From JBBTQZ01 sp038065435 (GTDB taxonomy: Bacteria > Patescibacteriota > Minisyncoccia > Phycocordibacterales > WO2-35-19): a stretch of 18,311 nucleotides of DNA. The stretch's first letter is position 1. Every line of letters begins with the position of its first letter. The notes under the pieces are model-generated. The model saw only the letters and a program-made list of their open reading frames with translations. It did no database searches and was not told where the DNA came from. Below are positions 12,720 to 18,311 of the stretch, one piece after another. The stretch spans positions 1-18,311 of the forward strand of contig JBBTQZ010000002.1 in assembly GCA_038065435.1 (NCBI GenBank), written 5' to 3'. A program made the translations under genes and the position numbers.

Positions 12720-14678
12720 TCAAAGTAGGTTGTCGGGGTTTATTTTTATTTCAAAATGAGGTGGAAGGGCGAGAAGTAGGTGTAGGAGGTTTGGGTCTGG
12801 GAATTCTTCCTCGCGGATTTTGAGAACTGCGTTTACAGCCCATGGTTTGCCTTTCTTTTCGTGTACAGAGGAGAAAATGACTGGTTCCCAATCTTTGAAT
12901 GTATTTTTTATTTTTTCTGTTTCTTTGGTCACAAAGATTTTAGTACCTCTTGTGGTGATCTTTATAAATACCGAAAATGGCGGGTAATTGAGAGTTTTGC
13001 GATCTTCTATTTCCATTCTATAGAAATCGGTAATATTGCCGGAGAGGGCGAGCTGTAAGGTCTGGTCCTCTATATTTCTAGTTTGTACTAAAAGATTTTC
13101 TCTTGTAATACTTTTCATATCCGTAATAAGTTGGAATACCCTTTCTCTTATTTGAAAATCTGGTATGGCGAATAGAGAGTCTATAGAGGCTATGGCTGTG
13201 GTATAGACTTTTTTGCGCATAAAGGTGAGAGCCATTTCGGTGCCGATTAGTATATTGGAGTGGCCACTTTCAAAATCGTCAGCTATACCTCTCGCTTTGT
13301 TTGCTGTGGTAGCTATGTCGCTATTTAGTTCAAATATTTTTTTGTGTTTTTCTGTATCGGGAAAATTTTTACGCAATTCGTCTGCTACTTTGTCTGTGCC
13401 AGCCCCAAGAGCGAGCAGATCCCAACTTTTGCAATTGGGGCAGAGCTCGCGGGAATCGCGAGTCTCGCCACATTGGTGGCATTTGAATATATTTTGATCT
13501 CGGGTTTTATGAAGTACGATAGGGGATTCACAATTTTTGCACGATATTCTTGTACCACAGTCGCGACAGATAATTATAGGAGATAGGCCTTTGCGAGTAG
13601 CATATACAAATACATTACCCTGAAGCTCAAGAGTCTCTTTTATTTTTTGGATGACTCGAGAGGAGAGAGCTTTCCATTCTTTTTTCTCCTTATTGTTTTT
13701 CTGCAATCCTTTGCTTTCTAGAATAGTGTTTTTTTCGCTATTTTTGGTTGTATCTATCAATTCTGTTTTTACATCACTACTTAATCGCCACTTCACACTC
13801 TCAAACTGATAGACACTTTTTTCTTTGTAGCGCCATAGGGCAGATATGCTTAGTGTTGAGTCCCCCACGATCACTCTGTCAGCCATTTCTTTACCCAATT
13901 CTTCTACAAAAAAACGCAGGTCAACAAATGGTCGCGACAAGGTCTGCCAGCCTCGAGCATTTTCTTCTTCTATGATCACAGTCCCCCAATCTTCCCTTTT
14001 TAAGAATAACCAAGAAGGGGTGGCTATTATAAGTACGGGGTGTTTTTTGTTTGTCGCCTTTTTGTACTCTAGACGAAAATCAGCTTTTTTCATATCGGCA
14101 CTAAAGCTAGCCACATAAGGCTCTATACCTTTGTTTATTTTCTCTTTTATTTTGAGAACCATCTCGTTTTGCGGTAAACACAAAAAAACAGATTTATGTC
14201 GAGCAAAATCTTCTCTTGCGAGTGCTTTGTAGTGAGAAATGCGATCCTCGTTTTCCATTTGTAGAGTGAGCACTTCGCTTAGTCTGATTCTTTTCTGCGC
14301 ATCCTTGATGTTCTCTTTTTCCGAAGTCAAAATCCTAGAGTTTTCTAAAATGAGTTTTGGAAGTAGATGACCTAGCAAGCTACCACTGCTAGTCGCAAAA
14401 TATTTGGCAGTTTTCTCCGTCGCTTTGAGAAACTCTTTAGTCAAAAATTTGTTTGACCAAGAAGAATCTATTTTTCTTAGCATAAAGTTTGCTGATCGTA
14501 TCTCTGCTTTTTTTTCTTCAGCATGCTTGCTCTCTAAGACCAAGGCGAACTTTAGTTTGCCACGCACAGGCACCTTTATAAGACTACCCGGCTCAAAATG
14601 TTGCAAAGAAAAGTAGGATAGACTTTCTATGTTGAGAGACTTCAATAATGGCAGGCATTCTACTATATACATAAGCAT
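12720..14678 (-). CDS. priA: PriA-like primosomal protein with degenerate helicase motifs
   Basis: A 652 aa homologue of PriA (replication restart helicase, which binds stalled forks and loads the replicative helicase). N-terminal 3'-DNA-binding domain (1-110, GSLIKVPVRGKLKFALVLE) and the zinc module are kept: C371, C374, C380, C383, C400, C403, C413, C416. The helicase signatures are not: the Walker A position (about 140-150) reads MENEDRISHY, the DEEH box reads EEEN (237-240), GTQMxxKGxxFP reads GTEMALTFMRKK (479-490) and QVAGRAGR reads QLITDMKS (516-523). FVYATRKGLSP and LNYPPFSVFIKI remain. It is therefore probably a fork- or ssDNA-binding scaffold without ATPase activity. ATGs at 14678 and 14672 are both possible starts; TAAGCT lies six bases before the second. 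Confidence 0.82.
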   Translation of the reverse strand: MLMYIVECLPLLKSLNIESLSYFSLQHFEPGSLIKVPVRGKLKFALVLESKHAEEKKAEIRSANFMLRKIDSSWSNKFLTKEFLKATEKTAKYFATSSGSLLGHLLPKLILENSRILTSEKENIKDAQKRIRLSEVLTLQMENEDRISHYKALAREDFARHKSVFLCLPQNEMVLKIKEKINKGIEPYVASFSADMKKADFRLEYKKATNKKHPVLIIATPSWLFLKREDWGTVIIEEENARGWQTLSRPFVDLRFFVEELGKEMADRVIVGDSTLSISALWRYKEKSVYQFESVKWRLSSDVKTELIDTTKNSEKNTILESKGLQKNNKEKKEWKALSSRVIQKIKETLELQGNVFVYATRKGLSPIIICRDCGTRISCKNCESPIVLHKTRDQNIFKCHQCGETRDSRELCPNCKSWDLLALGAGTDKVADELRKNFPDTEKHKKIFELNSDIATTANKARGIADDFESGHSNILIGTEMALTFMRKKVYTTAIASIDSLFAIPDFQIRERVFQLITDMKSITRENLLVQTRNIEDQTLQLALSGNITDFYRMEIEDRKTLNYPPFSVFIKITTRGTKIFVTKETEKIKNTFKDWEPVIFSSVHEKKGKPWAVNAVLKIREEEFPDPNLLHLLLALPPHFEIKINPDNLL

Positions 14679-14723
14679 AGCTTAGAACGAAAAGCTCAAA
14701 ATGCAAAATAATGAAGAATACGG

Positions 14724-14736
14724 TATATTGCTTGCT
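14724..14736 (+). promoter_or_regulatory. -10 box for a leaderless or near-leaderless mreB mRNA
   Basis: TATATT (14724-14729) lies seven bases before the ATG at 14737, with no Shine-Dalgarno. It shares the 58-base divergent region with the priA-like start. Confidence 0.5.
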
Positions 14737-15750
14737 ATGGGATTCTTCAATAGAAAACTTGGGATTGACCTAGGTACAGCAAATACTTTGGTTTTTATGC
14801 CCGGTAAAGGCATAGTATTAAACGAGCCCTCGGTGGTTGCTGTCTCTAAGGAAAACAATAAGATCTTGGCTGTAGGCAGTGAAGCTAAAACCATGATCGG
14901 CAGGACCCCTGAAGCGATCATAGCTTATCGTCCTATGAAAGATGGAGTGATCGCGGATTACAAGGTTACTGAAGCTATGCTCCGCTACTATATACGCAAA
15001 TCAATGGGCGCTATGAGTTTTATAAAACCGGAAGTGCTCATATCGGTGCCGGCCGGTGTCACTTCCACTGAAAGACGCGCCGTCATAGAAGCGGCAATCA
15101 AAGCTGGCGCTCGCAACGCTTTTGTTATCAAGGAGCCAATACTTGCAGCGATCGGTGCTGGCATACCAATATATGAAGCTAAGGGACACATGATCGTAGA
15201 TATAGGCGGTGGTACTACAGACGTAGCTGTTATTTCTTTAGGGGGGATAGTGTCTTCCATAAGTGTAAAATGTGCTGGTAATAGAGTAGATCAATCAATC
15301 GCTGATTATGTGAAGAAATCTTTTAACCTCGCGATTGGCGATAAGACGGCAGAAGATGTGAAAATAAATATAGGCTCTGCTTTGCCGTTGGATGAAGAAT
15401 TATCTATGGATGTGAAAGGTCGGGATATGATAAGTGGCCTGCCTCGCTCTGTAGAAATAAAGACAAATGAAGTCGTCAAAGCTGTGGCAAAAGATCTGCG
15501 CGAGATGATCAAAGCGATAAAAGATGTATTGCAGGAGACTCCACCAGAATTGGCATCGGATATAATCGATCAGGGTATTATAATGACTGGCGGTACTTCC
15601 AACTTGCGCAATTTCCCCGAACTAGTGTTGCGTAGAGTGGGGGTAAAAGCTATTTTGGCTCCGGAATCTCTTTATTGTGTAGTAAAGGGTACCGGCGTCG
15701 CACTAGAGCACTTAGACGCTTACAAGAGAGTGGCTTCTTCCAAGAGATAA
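14737..15750 (+). CDS. mreB: Rod shape-determining protein MreB
   Basis: A 337 aa actin-fold protein that polymerises on the inner membrane and guides cell-wall synthesis. Phosphate 1 motif KLGIDLGTANTLVF near the start, ISVPAGVTSTERRAV, phosphate 2 motif DIGGGTTDVAVISLGG and the adenosine motif IIMTGGTSNLRNFPEL are intact. The start at 14737 (MGFFNRKLGIDLG) is preferred over an in-frame ATG at 14701, because the family begins with exactly this sequence and a -10 box sits between the two. MreC and MreD do not follow; instead the delta prime-like gene begins six bases after the stop. Confidence 0.95.
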   Translation: MGFFNRKLGIDLGTANTLVFMPGKGIVLNEPSVVAVSKENNKILAVGSEAKTMIGRTPEAIIAYRPMKDGVIADYKVTEAMLRYYIRKSMGAMSFIKPEVLISVPAGVTSTERRAVIEAAIKAGARNAFVIKEPILAAIGAGIPIYEAKGHMIVDIGGGTTDVAVISLGGIVSSISVKCAGNRVDQSIADYVKKSFNLAIGDKTAEDVKINIGSALPLDEELSMDVKGRDMISGLPRSVEIKTNEVVKAVAKDLREMIKAIKDVLQETPPELASDIIDQGIIMTGGTSNLRNFPELVLRRVGVKAILAPESLYCVVKGTGVALEHLDAYKRVASSKR

Positions 15751-15756
15751 AAAACA

Positions 15757-16386
15757 ATGCAAGATTTTGAGAATTTGAATCACGCAAATATTGTTTTAGA
15801 CAACAGGCAAGCTCTGAGTTTTTTGAAAAATAAAATATTTAATATGGGGTTCAATACTGTTGGGAATCCCGATTATTATGAGTTTGATGTAGATGTGTTC
15901 GGTATAGATGAAGCGAGAGAGCTCTCCTTATGGGCTTACAAAAAACCTTTAGCCAATGATCGCAAAGTGGCTATTCTCTCTATCAATTTTATAACCAGCG
16001 AAGCTCAGAATGCCTTGCTCAAAGTATTTGAAGAGCCCCCGATGGGGACCTACTTTTTTATTTTGATCGGAAACCTAGGAGGCATATTGCCAACCCTTCT
16101 TTCTAGGGTGCAGGTACACGAGAGTTTTTCTGATGGCCGCACAGTACCTACAGAAAATAAAGATTTTATACAGATGTCTGTGGCTAAAAAAATGCAGATT
16201 GTAAAAAAATTATCCGGAAGTGAAGGAAGGGAATTATTGAAGCAATTCATTAAGAATTTACCGGAAAAGATAGAAAATATAGAAGATGCCCAAAAGATGA
16301 AAAAAATACTGATAGCCAAAAAATTGTCTTCACTTAGCGGTTCTTCTCCAAAAATGCTTTTGGAATGGCTCACTGTCTCTCTCTGA
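15757..16386 (+). CDS. holB: DNA polymerase III delta prime-like clamp-loader subunit
   Basis: A 209 aa AAA+-derived protein of the delta prime type. The stretch FGIDEARELSLWAYKKPL, DRKVAILSINFITSEAQNALLKVFEEPP, GTYFFILIGN and ILPTLLSRVQ matches the clamp-loader core, including the sensor-like SR in the SRxQ position. It lacks a P-loop and the zinc module of bacterial delta prime, and at 209 aa it is about two thirds of the usual length, beginning just before the region equivalent to motif II. The C-terminal collar domain is short. It is co-oriented with mreB, six bases downstream. It could be a reduced delta prime that keeps only a structural role in the clamp loader. Confidence 0.8.
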   Translation: MQDFENLNHANIVLDNRQALSFLKNKIFNMGFNTVGNPDYYEFDVDVFGIDEARELSLWAYKKPLANDRKVAILSINFITSEAQNALLKVFEEPPMGTYFFILIGNLGGILPTLLSRVQVHESFSDGRTVPTENKDFIQMSVAKKMQIVKKLSGSEGRELLKQFIKNLPEKIENIEDAQKMKKILIAKKLSSLSGSSPKMLLEWLTVSL

Positions 16387-16412
16387 CTAAAATATATTAG
16401 ATAAATATAGTG

Positions 16413-16424
16413 TATAATATACTC
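16413..16424 (+). promoter_or_regulatory. -10 box for a leaderless frr-rseP mRNA
   Basis: A perfect TATAAT (16413-16418), six bases (ATACTC), then the frr ATG at 16425. No Shine-Dalgarno is present. The box decides the start: an in-frame GTG at 16410 would lie upstream of the -10 box. Confidence 0.7.
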
Positions 16425-16973
16425 ATGTACGATTTTACTGAATTAAAAACAAAACTGAAACAAGCTACCGAGTGGCTTCAGGGAGAATTTGCTGGTTTGC
16501 GTACTAGTAGGGCCACTCCAGCTCTTCTGGATTCTATACAAGTAGAAGCTTATGGCTCTAAAATGAGCATAAAGGAGGTGGCAAATATTATTACCGAAGA
16601 CGCGAAGTCTATCAGAGTGGAACCGTGGGATTCTAGCTTATCCAAATCTATAGAAAAAGCCATTGTAACTTCCAATTTGGGCTTATCTACCTCTCCCTTT
16701 GAAAAAGGCGTGAGGATTATATTTCCAGAGCTTACTACCGAAAGAAGAGAACAGCTGACAAGACTTGCTAAACAAAAAACAGAAGAAGCCAAAGTGACCA
16801 TAAGGGGTATTCGCGATAAAGTATGGAACGATATTCAAGAGCAGGAGAAAAAAGGCGGTATGGGAGAAGACGACAAGTTCAGATTGAAAGACGACATGCA
16901 AAAACTCGTAGATGATGCAAACGGATCTCTTTCGGAAATATTAGAAAAGAAAATAGTAGAGATTCAGAAATGA
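16425..16973 (+). CDS. frr: Ribosome recycling factor
   Basis: A 182 aa protein that, with EF-G, splits the post-termination ribosome. It has the full RRF fold: helix ELKTKLKQATEWLQGEFAGLRTSRATPALLDSIQ (given in parts as AGLRTSRATPALLD), domain II around YGSKMSIKEVANI and EPWDSSLSKSIEKAI, and the C-terminal helices with ERREQLTRLAKQKTEEAKV and FRLKDDMQKLVDDANGSL. The start at 16425 fits the family N-terminus (MYDFTELK) and the promoter. The stop overlaps the rseP start as ATGA, so the two are translationally coupled. Confidence 0.96.
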   Translation: MYDFTELKTKLKQATEWLQGEFAGLRTSRATPALLDSIQVEAYGSKMSIKEVANIITEDAKSIRVEPWDSSLSKSIEKAIVTSNLGLSTSPFEKGVRIIFPELTTERREQLTRLAKQKTEEAKVTIRGIRDKVWNDIQEQEKKGGMGEDDKFRLKDDMQKLVDDANGSLSEILEKKIVEIQK

Positions 16974-18076
16974 TGAGCATAATAATATTTTTTATAGTTC
17001 TCGGTGTTTTAGTTTTAGTGCATGAGCTTGGGCACTTTGTCTTTGCTAAAAAAGCTGGTGTACAAGTAGATGAATTTGGTTTTGGCTTTCCACCCAGATT
17101 GCTCACTCTCGGCAAAAAATGGGGCACAGTCTTTACCTTAAACTGGATCCCTTTGGGTGGCTTCGTAAAGATAGTGGGGGAGAATTATGAGGCGCCTTCG
17201 CTAGAAGAAAAAAACTTTGGCGAACCAAAGGAAAAGATGTTTACTGAAGTAAACAAAAGATGGCAAGCTTCCATACTTTTTGCTGGCGTTTTTTTTAACT
17301 TCCTTTTTGCTTGGCTACTTTTTGCTGTAGGTTTTTCTATCGGTTTGCCGGCGCCCGTGGACAATAATTTCGGTTATAGTGTTCAAAACCCCAAACTCAC
17401 TATCATATCCGTACTCAAAGATTCGCCCTCTGAAATAGCTGGTCTAAAATCTGGCGACAAAATTATAGCGGTGAAAGACAATAAAAACATCGTGGATATG
17501 CTAGATGTTGAAAATGTTTCTGAGTTTATCTCCAAATCTGAAGGAGTGGTAGAGGTAGAAATAGAAAGAGGGAAAGACACTTTGAATTTTAGCTTAGCGC
17601 CGGAGCAGAACCTATCTATAAATAGAAAAATCGTAGGTATAAATATGGATATGGTCGGCACTTTATCTTTGCCGATTCATAGAAGTATTTTAGAAGGCGG
17701 TAAAGTGTCTGCTAAGCTCGTTTACCTTACCGTAGATGGTCTCTATAATCTTATAAAAGACGCCTTTATAGGAAAAGCGGATTTCTCTAGCGTCACTGGG
17801 CCTGTGGGTATCGTAGGAATGGTGGGCGATGCTTCCAAACTCGGTTTTGGCTATCTTCTGACTTTCACTGCTCTTATATCTATAAATTTGGCCGTTATCA
17901 ATTTGGTGCCGATACCGGCCTTAGACGGTGGACGACTTTTGTTTGTCGGTATAGAAGCGATTACTAATCGGCGTATCAAACCAAGCATTATCGGTGCTGT
18001 AAACAGTATAAGTTTTGCTCTTCTCATCGTCCTGATGCTCATTGTCACCTATCGCGATATTCTAAAGTTGTTTTAG
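16970..18076 (+). CDS. rseP: RseP-type site-2 protease (M50 family)
   Basis: A 368 aa intramembrane zinc metalloprotease. The first helix carries HELGH (H18, E19, H22); a PDZ domain lies at about 125-215 (ISVLKDSPSEIAGLKSGDKI); the third metal ligand D319 sits in NLVPIPALDGGRLLF. Helices at about 3-22, 100-125, 295-315 and 343-362 make the usual four-pass layout. The family cleaves membrane-bound anti-sigma factors and remnant signal peptides. One PDZ domain instead of the two in E. coli is common outside proteobacteria. A second ATG at 16973 is equally possible. The pairing with frr is a known gene order in many bacteria. Confidence 0.93.
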   Translation: MMSIIIFFIVLGVLVLVHELGHFVFAKKAGVQVDEFGFGFPPRLLTLGKKWGTVFTLNWIPLGGFVKIVGENYEAPSLEEKNFGEPKEKMFTEVNKRWQASILFAGVFFNFLFAWLLFAVGFSIGLPAPVDNNFGYSVQNPKLTIISVLKDSPSEIAGLKSGDKIIAVKDNKNIVDMLDVENVSEFISKSEGVVEVEIERGKDTLNFSLAPEQNLSINRKIVGINMDMVGTLSLPIHRSILEGGKVSAKLVYLTVDGLYNLIKDAFIGKADFSSVTGPVGIVGMVGDASKLGFGYLLTFTALISINLAVINLVPIPALDGGRLLFVGIEAITNRRIKPSIIGAVNSISFALLIVLMLIVTYRDILKLF

Positions 18077-18102
18077 TTTTTTATTTATTTCAAATTAAAA
18101 GC

Positions 18103-18131
18103 AAAAGGTCGGTAGCTTTCGCATACCGACC
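18103..18131 (-). terminator. Rho-independent terminator for the partial minus-strand gene
   Basis: On the minus strand GGTCGGTA (18131-18124) pairs with TACCGACC (18114-18107), with an inner GC pair closing a GAAA tetraloop, followed by TTTTGCTTTT. The T run lies on the minus-strand side, so it serves the gene ending at 18145, not rseP. Confidence 0.75.
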
Positions 18132-18144
18132 AAGAACTAAATTA

Positions 18145-18311
18145 TTAACGCAAATATTCAAAAAATTTTGCATTTTTAAAAGCATGATAACTCAAGAAAA
18201 GCGAAATCAAACTTTTAAACAGGGCAGTAAGCGCTGACCAAAAACTTTGTTCTACTGGTTGATGAGTTATTGGGATCACATACAAACCCATGAATTCACC
18301 TACAACGACGA
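18145..18311 (-). CDS. Unrecognised protein, C-terminal 54 residues (partial)
   Basis: An open frame entering from the right edge and ending with TAA at 18145-18147, followed 13 bases on by a terminator. The visible end reads VVVGEFMGLYVIPITHQP, then VEQSFWSALTALFKSLISLF and LSYHAFKNAKFFEYLR. The part from about SFW to LSY is hydrophobic and could be a membrane-associated helix. No family is recognised. Confidence 0.5.
   Translation of the reverse strand, partial: VVVGEFMGLYVIPITHQPVEQSFWSALTALFKSLISLFLSYHAFKNAKFFEYLR

Noticed and set aside
14701..14736. Upstream in-frame ATG for mreB adding 12 residues
   Set aside because: MreB proteins begin MGFFNRK-like, and a -10 box lies between the two ATGs, so the start at 14737 fits better.
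14988..15512. Several antisense open frames within mreB
   Set aside because: They are shadows of the strongly conserved mreB coding sequence and resemble nothing.
16410..16424. Upstream in-frame GTG for frr
   Set aside because: The GTG overlaps the region just before the perfect TATAAT; the family N-terminus fits the ATG at 16425.
1..18311. CRISPR array, transposase or phage genes
   Set aside because: No regularly spaced repeats, no transposase or integrase motif and no phage structural gene were seen in either strand.

Overview
The window looks like chromosomal DNA of a small-genome Candidate Phyla Radiation bacterium (Patescibacteria, probably Parcubacteria-like). This rests on fairly AT-rich DNA, short proteins lacking common extra domains (short RRF-era delta prime, short ribosome hibernation factor, short Fmt), a PriA homologue with eroded ATPase motifs, and many genes that start a fixed distance after a -10 box with no Shine-Dalgarno sequence. 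TGA is used freely as a stop, so the code is the standard bacterial one. The lineage call is inference from gene style; no marker was searched.

Layout. 1-118: 5' end of an MBL-fold hydrolase (minus). 360-812: RlpA-like protein plus terminator. 910-1563: HD phosphohydrolase. 1564-1728: non-coding with a dispersed-repeat-like sequence. 1729-4150: tightly packed minus-strand run of small genes, in transcription order an unknown 103 aa protein, a VOC-domain remnant, a Nudix hydrolase, a Cys-rich small protein, a GrpB-like protein, a DUF2061 membrane protein and a DinB-like protein; several overlap by ATGA. 4191-4262: tRNA-Asn(GTT), followed upstream by a structured element that duplicates part of it. 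4599-5320: an orphan 224 aa gene with its own strong promoter, Shine-Dalgarno site and terminator. 5344-6210: VanY-type D,D-carboxypeptidase. 6229-9022: fecR and a CHASE2-adenylate cyclase (minus), overlapping. 9104-9493: ribosome hibernation factor, convergent with and overlapping fmt. 9460-10974: def-fmt operon. 11024-12691: pyrE-pyrF operon with promoter and terminator. 12720-14678: PriA-like protein, divergent from mreB. 14737-16385: mreB and a delta prime-like DNA polymerase III subunit. 16425-18076: frr and rseP site-2 protease, overlapping. 18145-18311: C-terminal end of an unrecognised minus-strand gene.

How the genes fit together. Translation housekeeping (def, fmt, frr, hpf, tRNA-Asn), envelope and cell shape (mreB, rseP, VanY, RlpA), replication (PriA-like, delta prime-like) and the last two steps of UMP synthesis are all present. 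The fecR-CHASE2-cyclase pair is a candidate envelope-to-cAMP signalling unit.

The most interesting observations are: a uniform -10/N6/ATG architecture implying leaderless mRNAs at four genes (with weaker cases at others), set against a few more GC-rich genes with classical Shine-Dalgarno sites; a PriA homologue that keeps its eight zinc cysteines but has lost helicase motifs I, II, V and VI; a structured element beside tRNA-Asn with a perfect 13-nt antisense match to the tRNA; a palindrome that encodes the C-termini of two convergent overlapping genes; and a repeat element inserted in frame in fmt.
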